Assembly (NCBI GenBank): GCA_011033025.1
Contig: WFMF01000138.1
Span: 354,540 to 418,539 of the forward strand
Length of the DNA: 64,000 bases
Direction: 5' to 3'
Source of the DNA: Beroe forskalii
Taxonomy: Eukaryota; Ctenophora; Nuda; Beroida; Beroidae
A program made the position numbers and the translations under genes. This document shows positions 12,545 to 23,608 of this stretch, in pieces (position 1 is the stretch's first letter; each line of letters opens with the position of its first letter). Below the pieces are notes generated by a model. The model ran no database searches and had not been told where the DNA came from. It saw only the letters and a list, made by a program, of their open reading frames with translations.

Positions 12545-13691
12545 GATAATTTTATTCTATAAGCGACAATAATCATTCACTGGCGATCAATTTTGTGATA
12601 AAATGGACTAACTAAGGTATGCGACTATTTGTTATGAATTGCGACTAATTTCTTGATACATAAGAGGAAGCGATTATTTGTAACTTGAGGCGACAAATTT
12701 ACTCATACTTTGGACGGATTCCAACTAAACATACCTTAGTGGTAGAAATTAAGAAGTGTACTATTTAAGGTAGTAAGCAATTTTACTGTCTTAAATAGTA
12801 CACTCCTTAAATTCTACAAATCTTAATTTCTACATACCTTAATTTGTACAACACCAAAATTTTAGAAAATTTTGTTAAAGTAAAGATTTGTACATCTATA
12901 TTCTATACATATCTTTTCTTTCACTACAATATTAAGGCATTATATTTTCTCTCAATACAGGTTCAGAATTTTTCAGCGAAAGCATCCGTGCAGACAAAAT
13001 CAAATTTGATATGATAAACAATTATCAATGGATAAAAAATATAGGCATTTCTTCGGCTTTTCCGTCTTCCTGCACATCTTCTATATCTTCCACCTCAAGC
13101 CCAATAAAACCATCTTCGATATCTTCGATGTTTTCATCAGGAAACAAGGCCTTCAAAATTTCAGCAGAATCATCGGCCAATCTTTCATCAAACGGAGGCA
13201 GTCAAACATTGCAAAGAACATGGTGTTGACCTTAGGATGCTCATTGACCCGTTTGCTAATCTGTTTCTCTAGAACGCCTAGCTTTACTTTTGTCTATATT
13301 TCATAGATCCCAAATAAATTGAATTCAATGAAAAAATCTGCCCTCTTCTTGTTTTCACATCGGTATTTTTTGTTAAAAATTGGTGAAACGACGTGAAATT
13401 TAGTCCTAGAATTGCCTGATTTTTGTAGAAATTTTACTGCCTTAATTAGTACACTTCTTAATTAGTACGTCCTTAATAAATACACATCTTAATTTCTACC
13501 ACTAAGGTATTGCTTTGATTAAGCGATTATTTCCTGTGATATGCGACAAACTATGGATAAGTAGTACTACTCAGGCGATTATTATGATGGTCTAGGCGAC
13601 AAAGTTAGAACTGTTTTGTCGCCTACTTATCAAATTGTCGCATAGAGTGTAATTAGTGGCGACAATTTCCAGTAGGAGGCGACAACATATT
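12545..13691. repeat. Degenerate GCGAC-word array, split by a MITE
   Basis: A short word, GCGA(C/T)(A/T)A(A/T)TT, recurs about every 17-35 bp at 12546-12700 and again at 13520-13690 (partly as reverse complement). A MITE lies between the two parts. Similar words (GGCGATATAAATG, GGCGATGTCGC) reappear just past the Penelope pair at 18186-18220. One degenerate array may thus have been interrupted twice. Spacing and word are too irregular for a CRISPR. Confidence 0.5.
12734..13507. mobile_element. TA-flanked TIR element, copy 1
   Basis: Terminal inverted repeats CCTTAGTGGTAGAAATTAAG at 12734 and 13488-13507, flanked by TA on both sides. A second copy lies at 23609-24367. The minus strand of the interior (about 13020-13270) holds coding-like remnants. 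One frame reads a KRVNEHP..NT-containing stretch, and an overlapping frame reads an acidic stretch with EDIEDGFIGLEVEDIEDV. Frameshifts and stops separate them. This looks like the tail of a decayed element-encoded protein, but the family is not identified. The TA duplication is consistent with Tc1/mariner/pogo-type elements. Confidence 0.82.
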
Positions 13692-13745
13692 CTTAGAGAG
13701 CAAGTTAAAACGTTTAAATGATACGATAAACTTTAAATCAGGAGC

Positions 13746-13775
13746 TTTCGAAAATCATGTGATTATCGTCGTCAG
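13746..13775 (-). ncRNA. Possible hammerhead-ribozyme core, Penelope copy 1
   Basis: On the minus strand, CTGACGA (fits CUGANGA) is followed by a 20-base stem-loop (CGATAATCA / TGATTTTCG, one mismatch) and then GAAA. These are the order and spacing of a hammerhead catalytic core and its stem II. Hammerhead motifs are known from Penelope-like element repeats. Stem I, stem III and a cleavage triplet could not be assigned by eye, so this may be a decayed copy or coincidence. Confidence 0.35.
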
Positions 13776-14069
13776 CTGAAGATGGAAGGTGAGAGGATGC
13801 TTATAAATGAAATGAGTGGTGTCAGGGAGTGGGGGAAGGGTGGAGGGTGTGAGTGATCAGGTGACGGGATAATCAAATACAATATCACTATTAACATAAA
13901 CAAGAAAAAGTGGTGTCAGTAGTTAGGGAAGAGGATTCCTGAGTCAGTAGGTCTGAAGGTTGAGGAGATCTTGGGAGGATGGGGTTCCACAGGGTGCTGC
14001 ACTTTGGAGCGCTGTCTGTTCTGTTCATAGATGGTTTCCTAGTGGCTATGGCAGCCTGTTCTGTCAGGT

Positions 14070-16563
14070 CTAGGTGGGAGCGGGAGGGAGGGACTTGAGG
14101 ATGTGGATGTCGTTCCAGGCAATGTTGTGTCCAGTGGTGAGGGAGTGATGAGCTGGAGCAGATTTCACTCTGTCTGTAGTGTCGTCAACTGCGTTATTCA
14201 GTCTGTAGCATCTCTCGTGTTCTTTCATTCTGTCGAGGAGGGGGCGGTAGGTCTGTCCGTTGTACTTGGCGGGGCAGTCGAGGCAGCTGATCTCGTAGGT
14301 GGTGTTGGGAGTCTGGGAGGAGGGAGGAGTAGTCTTTGTCTTGGTGAGGAGGTTCCGGAGGGAGGTGTTGGAGGAGAAGGTGACGTCGATGTCGTGGTCG
14401 TTGAGGATCTTCTTGATGGGTTTGGAGAGAGAGGTATGGAAGGGTAGGAATGTCTTCAAGGAGGGTCGGGGTTTGATGTCTCTGTTGAAGGCAGCGAGAG
14501 ATTGGTGGGTGGAGGGATTGTTGAATTTCTGGGAGACCTCTGTCATGATGGAGGAGATGCGGGAGGGAGGGAATCCGTTCTGTAGGAGGGTGTGTCGTAC
14601 TGTCTGAAGTTCCGCGTCGAGGTGTTGAGGAGAGCAGAGGTTGTGGGCCCGTCTGGTGAGGGATCTGATGACACTGTCCTTGGAGGAAGTCGTTGTGCAG
14701 GAGTCGTAGCGGGTGTAGAGGTTGGTGTGGGTGGGTTTCCTGTAGACCGATGTGGACTTGTCGGGATGGATGAGGACGTCAAGGAAGGGATGGTTCCGTC
14801 GGGAGAGGGGTGTTCCAGGGTGAAGGTGAGGTCGTCCGTCAGGGAGTTGATGAAGTTGAGGAAGGAGTCTGCGTGTTGTCTGTCCCTGAAGGAGCCAAGG
14901 CCGTCGTCAACGAAGTGGCAGTAGGAGTTGGGAGGGTCAGGAGAGGTGGAGAGGGCGAGGTCTTCGACTTCTGCTACCCGGATCTCTGCTAGCTGCACCG
15001 TGAGGGGGGAGCCCATGGGTCCACCAACATCCTGCGAGTAGAAGGAGCCGTTGAACTCGAGGTAGGAGTTGTCAAGGCAGAAGGAGATGAGAGTCCTGAT
15101 GGTAGAGGAGGAGAGGTTGGAAGGTAGGAGGAGGGGTTCTGCTCGAAGGAGGAGATGGCTGACTTCGTTGCTAGGCGCATGTCACAGGAGGTGTAGAGGG
15201 ACTGGACGTCGAGGGAGGAGTGGTAGGGGTAGGAAGGGTTGAGGGATGCTAGGAATCTGGATCGGAAGTCGAGGGAGTCCTTGAGGCGGAGGTGGTTCTG
15301 CGTCAGGGGCTTCAGGATGTGAGAGAGGGTTTTGTGGAGAGCCTCGAGAGGGGTGTTGTAGAAGGAGACCACAGGACGGATGGGAGCTCCAGGTTTGTGG
15401 ATCTTCGGTTGACCGTAGAGCTGAGGCCATCTGGGGTGGAGGTTCCGCATCTGTTTGAAGAGGGAGGCGTCGATCTTCTTCTCCTTGAGCAGCTTCTTGA
15501 GGACGTTGTGAAGTTTGTTGGTGATGGACGCTGTAGGGTCGGACGAGAGAAGAGTGTAGCTTCCTGAAGATAAGTGGTCGTTAACCTTGTCAATGTATTG
15601 CTGGTTGGTCAAGACAACGGTGGCGTTGCCTTTGTCAGCAGGAAGAAAGCGAAGTTCGGACTTAAGTTTCTTGAGTGATGTCAAAGCAGAACGTTGTTGT
15701 TTAGTCAAATTGTCACGGGTAGTGTCACGTTGTGGGTCATAGTCAGACAATACAGAGGTAACCTGGTGTGTGACCGAGGATTCCATTCCATCTCCGAGTT
15801 GTTTGGTGACGTTCTGGATGAGGGGAGCCAAGTCGGGGGTAGGGTCGGTGGTGGGGGTAGGAACGAACTTCAGTCCGAGGGAGAGGACTTCAGTCTGAGC
15901 CGTGGTGAGGGGATGGTCGGAGAGGTTGATGACGGTCTTCGTGGTGTTGTCCTTGGTGATAGGTTTGGTGGTGAAGAGAGGTCCTCGAAAGGTGGGTGTG
16001 TGGATGTCGAACGTCGGGAGAGCTGCGTAGGGGGAGAGGAAGGGAGTGTCGTGTTCGGCGAGGAGGGCGTCGAACTTCTTCTTGTGTTTGAGAAGCTGCT
16101 TCTTGTGGGTGTAGCAAGACTTCTTCACGTGTAGGTGGAGGAGTTTCTGGTAGTAGTCGGGGGAGAGGAGGAGGTGTAGGGATCGGAGGTTGTCGTCGTA
16201 GTTCTGCTTGCTGTGGGCGAAGCGTTGTCTGTAGTGGTTGAGTCGTTCTGTCAGGAGGGAGGTAGAGGCTCTGGTCATGATGTCTGTGGCGCGGGTTGAG
16301 GCGATAGGGGAGGTAAGTCGGAGTCCTTTGGGGATGAAGGAGTGGTCCCTGCAGGCTTTGAGGAAGGATATGTGGCAGGAGTAGGTGGCTAGTCGTTGCA
16401 TGAGGTAGGAGGTTGTCTTGGAGAGGGAGGGGGCAGTAGGTCCGAAGAGGGAGAGGAGGCTGTCGTTGAAGGAGGGGGTAGAGGGTTGAGGAGGCGAAGG
16501 TGTTGATGCTGAGGGGGATGTAGGTGTAGAACTGGATACTGCATCGTTTGTAGACTGATCCAT
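14070..16563 (-). pseudogene. Penelope-like RT/GIY-YIG polyprotein, copy 1, frameshifted
   Basis: The start codon is taken at 16563, giving MDQSTND, 28 bases inside the unit. The N-terminal part has the Penelope-specific stretches KKQLLKHKKKFDALL and INLSDHPLT..LGLKFVPTP. The reverse transcriptase follows: LPADKGNATVVL, then PKIHKPGAPIRPVVSF, then LDVQSLYTS. After a frameshift near 15130 come GGPMGSPLTVQLAEI and the catalytic CHFVDD box (about 14902-14917). After a second shift near 14788 come the C-terminal RT region and a GIY-YIG domain (ISCLDCPAKYNGQTYRPLL, then MKEHERC, then HHSLTTGHNIAWND). Two further one-base differences from copy 2 lie near 14085 and 13973. The protein would perform target-primed reverse transcription, with GIY-YIG nicking DNA. 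All four breaks fall in G-runs, so some could be sequencing errors. Confidence 0.9.
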
Positions 16564-16646
16564 GGGAGAGGGTGTGACGTATCAGGGTACAACTTAGAGA
16601 GCAAGTTAAAACGTTTAAATGATACGATAAACTTTAAATCAGGAGC

Positions 16647-16676
16647 TTTCGAAAATCATGTGATTATCGTCGTCAG
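16647..16676 (-). ncRNA. Possible hammerhead-ribozyme core, Penelope copy 2
   Basis: The same CTGACGA, stem-loop, GAAA arrangement at the equivalent position of the second copy, identical in sequence. It lies just upstream of the start of copy 1 on the minus strand, where a pseudo-LTR ribozyme would be expected. Stems I and III are not resolved. Confidence 0.35.
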
Positions 16677-16816
16677 CTGAAGATGGAAGGTGAGAGGATG
16701 CTTATAAATGAAATGAGTGGTGTCAGGGAGTGGGGGAAGGGTGGAGGGTGTGAGTGATCAGGTGACGGGATAATCAAATACAATATCACTAATAACATAA
16801 ACAAGAAAAAGTGGTG

Positions 16817-18083
16817 TCAGTAGTTAGGGAAGAGGATTCCTGAGTCAGTAGGTCTGAAGGTTGAGGAGATCTTGGGGAGGATGGGGTTCCACAGGGTGCT
16901 GCACTTTGGAGCGCTGTCTGTTCTGTTCATAGATGGTTTCCTAGTGGCTATGGCAGCCTGTTCTGTCAGGTCTAGGTGGGAGCGGGAGGGGAGGGACTTG
17001 AGGATGTGGATGTCGTTCCAGGCAATGTTGTGTCCAGTGGTGAGGGAGTGATGAGCTGGAGCAGATTTCACTCTGTCTGTAGTGTCGTCAACTGCGTTAT
17101 TCAGTCTGTAGCATCTCTCGTGTTCTTTCATTCTGTCGAGGAGGGGGCGGTAGGTCTGTCCGTTGTACTTGGCGGGGCAGTCGAGGCAGCTGATCTCGTA
17201 GATGGTGTTGGGAGTCTGGGAGGAGGGAGGAGTAGTCTTTGTCTTGGTGAGGAGGTTCCGGAGGGAGGTGTTGGAGGAGAAGGTGACGTCGATGTCGTGG
17301 TCGTTGAGGATCTTCTTGATGGGTTTGGAGAGAGGGATGGAAGGGGAGGAAGGTCTTCAAGGAGGGTCGGGGTTTGATGTCTCTGTTGAAGGCAGCGAGA
17401 GATTGGTGGGTGGAGGGATTGTTGAATTTCTGGGAGACCTCTGTCATGATGGAGGAGATGCGGGAGGGAGGGAATCCGTTCTGTAGGAGGGTGTGTCGTA
17501 CTGTCTGAAGTTCCGCGTCGAGGTGTTGAGGAGAGCAGAGGTTGTGGGCCCGTCTGGTGAGGGATCTGATGACACTGTCCTTGGAGGAAGTCGTTGTGCA
17601 GGAGTCGTAGCGGGTGTAGAGGTTGGTGTGGGTGGGTTTCCTGTAGACCGATGTGGACTTGTCGGGATGGATGAGGACGTCAAGGAAGGGGATGGTTCCG
17701 TCGGGAGAGGGGTGTTCCAGGGTGAAGGTGAGGTCGTCCGTCAGGGAGTTGATGAAGTTGAGGAAGGAGTCTGCGTGTTGTCTGTCCCTGAAGGAGCCAA
17801 GGCCGTCGTCAACGAAGTGGCAGTAGGAGTTGGGAGGGTCAGGAGAGGTGGAGAGGGCGAGGTCTTCGACTTCTGCTACCCGGATCTCTGCTAGCTGCAC
17901 CGTGAGGGGGGAGCCCATGGGTCCACCAACATCCTGCGAGTAGAAGGAGCCGTTGAACTCGAGGTAGGAGTTGTCAAGGCAGAAGGAGATGAGAGTCCTG
18001 ATGGTAGAGGAGGAGAGGTTGGAAGGTAGGAGGGAGGGGTTCTGCTCGAAGGAGGAGATGGCTGACTTCGTTGCTAGGCGCAT
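16817..18083 (-). pseudogene. Penelope-like RT/GIY-YIG, copy 2, truncated
   Basis: The frame is open from MRLATKSAISSFEQ (18083) through GGPMGSPLTVQLAEI, CHFVDDGLG, IPFLDVLIH, SVYRKPTHTNLY and the post-RT region as far as about 17335. A two-base deletion relative to copy 1 then shifts the frame. The GIY-YIG part continues in another frame (MKEHERC, HHSLTTGHNIAWND) to a stop near 16817. Its C-terminus extends past the point where copy 1 is shifted and ends in SGILFPNY. The N-terminus and first RT motifs are missing. Reading frames of the two copies complement each other, which identifies the breaks in both. Confidence 0.9.
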
Positions 18084-18181
18084 GTCACAGGAGGTGTAGA
18101 GGGACTGGACGTCGAGGGAGGAGTGGTAGGGGTAGGAAGGGTTGAGGGATGCTAGGAATCTGGATCGGAAGTCGAGGGAGT

Positions 18182-20819
18182 CTACTGAGGCGATATAAAT
18201 GCTCTATATGGCGATGTCGCATTCTGGGTGGGGGCTTGTGTAGTGCGTGTCTACTGTCTGTGCAGCCTTATACAATTACATTTACATTGTTACGTCTGTA
18301 CGTCATGATTTCAATTTCATGCACATATCATATCCATTTCCGTATGATTCTACTTCTACTTCTAGCTATGAAACCTGAACCTACAACTAAAAGAAGCTCA
18401 ACACAAGTTTTTTTCCAAATATTAAACGTAAGTTCCAAACAGAAACTGAAAATAAACTCACATTCCATCTGCATAGCGAAATATTTTAGTTTTTGAATAT
18501 CAATAATAACCTAATAATATCTATACTGTAGTTCGTAGATTAAAATACCATGTTATCAAGTTTTAATCCAATTCCAAACCTCCGAACACCAAAAGTGAAC
18601 TGCAAATAATAAAATCCGATGATCAAAATATACCGTTCGTATGTTCTATTTTATTATTGTGATAAGACCGCACGTATTACTAACATTCTATTAAAACGCT
18701 CATTTTCGATATTTCTCAACCCAAACTCTCAAAGTAAAAACTCGGCTTGAACTAAATGTGAAAAAGTTGAGCTACGTAAAGACGTAATTTCATTTGCCGT
18801 TTTGCCGTCTTGTTCTCTTGTAGTTGTAGTTGTACCGCTCATACGCTCATGATTGTAGGATAGTCGGCTTCAGGCCTCCAACTCCAAGCAGGACCAGGTA
18901 TAGCTCATACTCATAGCTTCATAGGCGTGGTACAGTACGCAATGTCGCAGTTGCCCAGCTGTCCACCCCAAAACTTCCGTTCTGAAATAAGAAAACTAAG
19001 ATTAAACGAGGAAAAACGCAATCAACCAACTAATTCTATTGCAGAATTTGATAAAGTACTAAAAACCTAGGGAATAAATGAGTGATAAGGATAGGAATTG
19101 ATTACCAGCTGTTATAAAAATTACAGTCAGTCCTCATAATACGTTGACTACCGATCGGGGAAATTTGAAATAATGAAACAGATCAGTTTATAAATGATGA
19201 TATGACAATTACTTACTGCATATTCATAGCTTCATCCTGGGTCCAATCCCCCCCCCCCCCTGAATTTTTCAACTCCCCCCTTGACAAAACCTCCCCCCTG
19301 AATTTTCAAAATCCTCAATCCCCCCCCTTTTGGGCACCCGCCCCCTGAATTTCAAAAATTCGACCAACCCCCCACCAAAAACTGTGAAAATTTTTCTAAG
19401 ATATGTCAATTGAAATGTTTACAATAGAATAAATCGAAACTATAAACTTAATGACAAGATGAGTCATGAGAATATGTAAACTATGAAATGTGGCTGAAAC
19501 CGCTAGTCAGACAAGAAATTTAGTTAATTTTGAGTTTTAACATTATATAATATTTCTAATGACAGAAATGGTCCCAGATCAATATCATAATTAATTGGTC
19601 GCCCCCGAAAGTGAATTTGGTCTCCCTATTTTGGCCACGTAATTTAATTAAGAAATTTTGTTAATATGATGTCAAATTAAAATCGAAAGTTCATGGCAAA
19701 ATCTGAAGACTGAAACCTATGCATCAAACGCGCACCTGAAATCCTATTCACTAGACATAATTTATGTTCAATCATGTCAGTACCTATAGTACCTACTCAG
19801 TACTCGACGTGAAAAATCCAACACAATCAGCGGAAACGGATCAATGAATATCTCCTGAATTCCCGTCTGAACGTGAAAGCGTTGTAACGTGTGAACCAAA
19901 TTAACTCCTAGGTCATAGGTGCAAATCGCCGTTACATTTATTTCATCATTCAGCTCGGTTCAGCTATGTAAAATTATATCTGCTTGGCTCAAAAGTCTCG
20001 AAGTAACGTATCGGATTACTCATCTTGATATAGCAACAATCATACTCTCCTCCTCACTGCGTTGAGGCTCCAAATCTAATTTGATTAGGGTCCAAATCGA
20101 ATGAAACCAAGAGATATTATTCAAACTAAATTACGACCAACGTTGAAGTAACATTTTCGTTCGTTTGGGGGGTCAGATTCATGAAACCTGCGAACGCGTT
20201 CGTCTTGAGCTCGCTATTAATAAGATTACGACAAGGAACAGGAATTGCTATCACCTAGCACAAGCTGCACATTAACAGTATTCCACCCAGACCCGGATAA
20301 GAAACGACTGAAGGTGGACAAATTTATCCACCTCCATTTTCTCGGCTTCTGAGTGGTTTTGAACTAAACAAAAAATATCCTCTATTTCAGTGTTGGTCAA
20401 TGGTTTAGTTGAGCTAAGTTTTGTCATCGAACTTTCAATAACTTTTAATTTCAATTAATTAAGCCGGTAATTAATATTTGCACGCAGGAGCGCTATATAC
20501 GAGCTATATAACGGACTAATTGAGTTACGGCTTGCGCGGTAGATATGTTGTGGCTACATGGCAAGTATAGTAATTCCTGGAATGCTTCTTTGCGGGGCCT
20601 AATTTCACTGCTGCCGGGTTGATATGATCATAACGATACACACCTTTTATTACGATATAATCAAATTGAATCTACACTTGAGTGTAACATCAATGTTGAA
20701 CGAGATTCAAGATTTTCCGTTTCAAGCAGAAACTCTCCACAGTCCACACTCTGTAGACTGTAGCAAAGTAGAAACCTAAAAGACGTTCAAAAATTAGAAA
20801 AAACAAAACAAAAACTGTC
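18182..20819. other. AT-rich region without a recognised gene
   Basis: No coding region is recognised; the few short ORFs (for example 18149-18496 plus and 20272-20454 minus) have no motifs. About 19205-19385 is an inverted copy of the C-rich dispersed repeat (TTCATAGCTTCATCC border, then C-runs of up to 14). Confidence 0.55.
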
Positions 20820-21785
20820 TTTGTCTTATACTGTTATAGGTACTGATACCACTGTCGATGGCATAGTACTGTTGCATAATGACACTCCTCTATAATGTAA
20901 CTGTCGTAGTGTCGTAGTACTGTCGCATGATGTACTGTCGTATGTCATATAACTATTGTATAATGACACCTCTTCATAAATATGTAACTGTCGTAGTACT
21001 GTCACATGATGAACTGTCGTCTGTCATATAACTGTTGTATAGTGACACCGCCTCATAAATATGTAACTGTCGTAGTACTGTTGCATGATGTACTGTCGTC
21101 TGTCATATAACTGCTGTATAATGACACAGCCTCGCAAATATGTAACTGTCGCATAACTGTCGCATGATTTTCTGTCATAACTGTCGCATAACTGTTGCAT
21201 AACTGTCGCATAATGACACTTCTCTATAATATAACTGTCGCAGTACTGTCGTATGATGTACTGCCGTCTGTCATATTACTGTCACATAATGACACTTCTC
21301 AATAATGTAACTGTCGTAGTACTGTCGCATGATGTTCTGCCGTCTGTCATATTATAACTGTTGCATAATGACACCGACTCGCAAATATGTATTACCTTAG
21401 TACTGTCGCAGCACTGTCGCATGATGTAGGTACTGTCGTCTGTCATGTAACTGCTGTATAATGACACCGCCTCACCAATATGTAACTGTTGCAGTACTGT
21501 CGCATGATGTTCTGTCATAACTGTCGCATAATGACACTTCTCTATAATATAACTTTCGTAGTACTGTCGCATGATGTTCTGCCGTCTGTCATAGTACTGT
21601 CACACAATGACACTTCTCAATAATGTAACTGTCGTAGTACTGTCGCATGATGTTCTGCCGTCTGTCATATTATAACTGTTGCATAATGACACTGCCGCAA
21701 ATATGTAGTATTGTTGCAGTACTGTCGCATAACGCACTGTCATTACTGTCGTACACTCGTACCTATAACTGTCGCATAATGACGT
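20820..21785. repeat. Tandem array, about 75-80-bp unit
   Basis: Irregular tandem units containing ATAATGACAC, ATGTAACTGTCG, TAGTACTGTCGCATGATGT and CTG(T/C)CGTCTGTCATAT in order. The landmark CATGATGT recurs near 20936, 21083, 21327, 21570 and 21646. Each unit is built of smaller ACTGTCGCAT-like words of 10-13 bp, so the array has two levels. Minus ORFs over it are artefacts. Confidence 0.85.
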
Positions 21786-21837
21786 TCATTAGAAAGTATG
21801 AGAAAAAGAAAAACGCCTTTTGTATACAGCCGTGATC

Positions 21838-22640
21838 TGAAATAAGGAAGTAACTGCAAATTTGTGTGAACATTTCAGGGATTTTGTTATCTGGAAGAAG
21901 GAAGTATCTTACGTAGATACTTCCTTTTCCCGATAAACCATGAAAAAGCGGCAATGATTTGGTGCAGTTGCTTCCTTTCCTGAACATAATATTATGGTGG
22001 GCTGTTGCGAATAAAAAGGAAGTAACTGATCAGAATATTACTGTAAAAGAAGTAAGTGTAGGTTTAGCCGAGAATATTTTCAAATCATTTGCAATTTATC
22101 CATTAATTGATTAATCCATCAATTAATCCATGGGATATTTTTGGATAAACATGATGAAATTCATATGATATACTGAGCGATGAATGATCATAAATTCAGT
22201 CGGCTAATTTTTTGTTTTTATTTACTTCTTTTTACTGTAAAATTGTCAGTTACTTCCTTTTTATCCACAAGAGCCGGTCATAATATGTTCAGGAAAGGAA
22301 GTAACTGCACCAAAAAGTAACTGCACCAAATCATTGCCGCATTATCATGGTTTATCTGGAAAAGGAAGTCGGTAGGTATCTACGTAAGATACTTCCTTAG
22401 ATCTCCAGATATTAGATAACAAAATCAAAAAATCCCTGAAATGTTCTCAAAAATGGCAGTTATATTAGTAGTTACTTCCTTTAAAAAATTTTTCAGGGAC
22501 ATTTCCCACGCAAATGACCTAGCCCATCTTGTAGAGCTCAACGAGCTGAAAATGTTGGTACTGAAACTTCAAAATTTGCAGTTCCTTTTTCCTTTACTTC
22601 CTTTTTCCAGATCACGGCAATATAGTTCTATAAATTTGAC
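21838..22640. repeat. GGAAGTA-rich foldback repeat, copy 1
   Basis: GGAAGTAACTGCAAATTTG appears at the left end and its complement, CAAAATTTGCAGTTCC then ACTTCCTTTTTCC, at the right. Internal inverted pieces include GAAGTATCTTACGTAGATAC (21900) and AAGGAAGTAACTGCACCAAA (22300). The right third (TGTAGAGCTCAACGAGCTGA near 22530) is shared with the copy at 37930-38670. No transposase is seen. Confidence 0.65.
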
Positions 22641-23608
22641 GCGCAGATTTTTCATTACCAGAAAAATCATCAAATAATTCGGTCATTGAACTGGTTTTTG
22701 GCTCATGATTGAATTGGCATTTAGGTATCTGGCATAACCGAAATATAATATCCCATTTTCAATTGGCATCCTTTCCATACTTTATCTTCTTTATAGGTAC
22801 CTACCTACTTACAGTATAAGCTCACCCTCCCCACAGTGTGAAAAATTACGTTTATTTATCTCAATGTAGCAACTTCCTGTTGAAAAGCATTAGAGAATCT
22901 TCGAACTCCTCTCTTGTGTAACATGATGAAGTTGCAAAAGCAGTTAAGCATCACACATCCTTACAACGCACTTTATACGTAAGTACTTAGGATAGGCGGT
23001 TGGCATGACGTCAATTGTGAATCAAAGCAGTAAATCAATGACGTTGACTGTACATGGGTATTATATGCAATGTGGTGTTCCCAAGTAAGCAGGTTGCAAC
23101 TTTATCCCTATCTAAACATCCAAGACCTTTGGGAGATCAGACACTCATGATACTAATTATATACAAGGCGGTTTAACGTCATCAACTTGTGACTTCAGTT
23201 GTGAAAGTGACGAAAATTCAATTGTACAAAACTTGTGTGCAATGTAATTTTCAATTCCGGTACGTATGCGTTTGGACTTGCTCATCACTCCGTGGGGCTA
23301 ATCTATTTATATCACTGATTCAATGCTTCGCGCTCTTTTGATCTTACGGAACGTGATTGAAAGAATTGCTGAATACCGCAAGAATATGCCGGTAATTATA
23401 ATGCGCAATTAGAGGATATCACATATCAGACTTGTGGCTATGGATAAAAACGTCCACCTTCAGTTTTAAGCCCTTTTTGCAGGTAGTTAATTTAAATTAG
23501 GCGTAATTAATTAACTATATGTGGCAGAGTTTTAGTTTTTGTTTCAACGCACTCAAGAAAGATAGAACGGAGGATACTGAAAAGGCCATGCCACTGTTAC
23601 TTATAATA
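22641..23608. other. Region without recognised features
   Basis: AT-rich sequence with scattered TAGGTACCTA-like words. No gene or repeat boundary is recognised. Confidence 0.5.

Larger units (their letters stand above)
13692..16590 (-). mobile_element. Penelope-like element, copy 1 (complete length)
   Basis: A 2.9-kb unit on the minus strand that begins directly downstream of a second, 5'-truncated unit (16591-18181) in the same orientation. Both units share the same 3' segment starting CTTAGAGAGCAAG on the plus strand. Head-to-tail pairs with a truncated upstream copy are typical of Penelope-like elements, whose upstream partial copy acts as a pseudo-LTR. The unit encodes reverse transcriptase followed by a GIY-YIG endonuclease. 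It sits in, or at the edge of, the degenerate GCGAC array. The coding region has several single-base indels. Confidence 0.93.
16591..18181 (-). mobile_element. Penelope-like element, copy 2 (5'-truncated)
   Basis: Nearly identical to the 3' 1.6 kb of copy 1, in the same orientation and directly upstream of it on the minus strand. Homology stops at about 18181, in the reverse transcriptase coding region just after GTCGAGGGAGTC. The sequence then continues as GCGAC-like host array. The 5' truncation is as expected for incomplete reverse transcription. Confidence 0.92.

Noticed and set aside
12545-13691. CRISPR-like look of regularly spaced GCGAC words
   Set aside because: The word is short and variable, spacing is irregular and orientation changes; the sequence is eukaryotic.
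14103-18060. Plus-strand Gly/Val/Glu-rich ORFs antisense to the Penelope genes
   Set aside because: Mirror frames of GC-rich coding sequence on the minus strand; no motifs.
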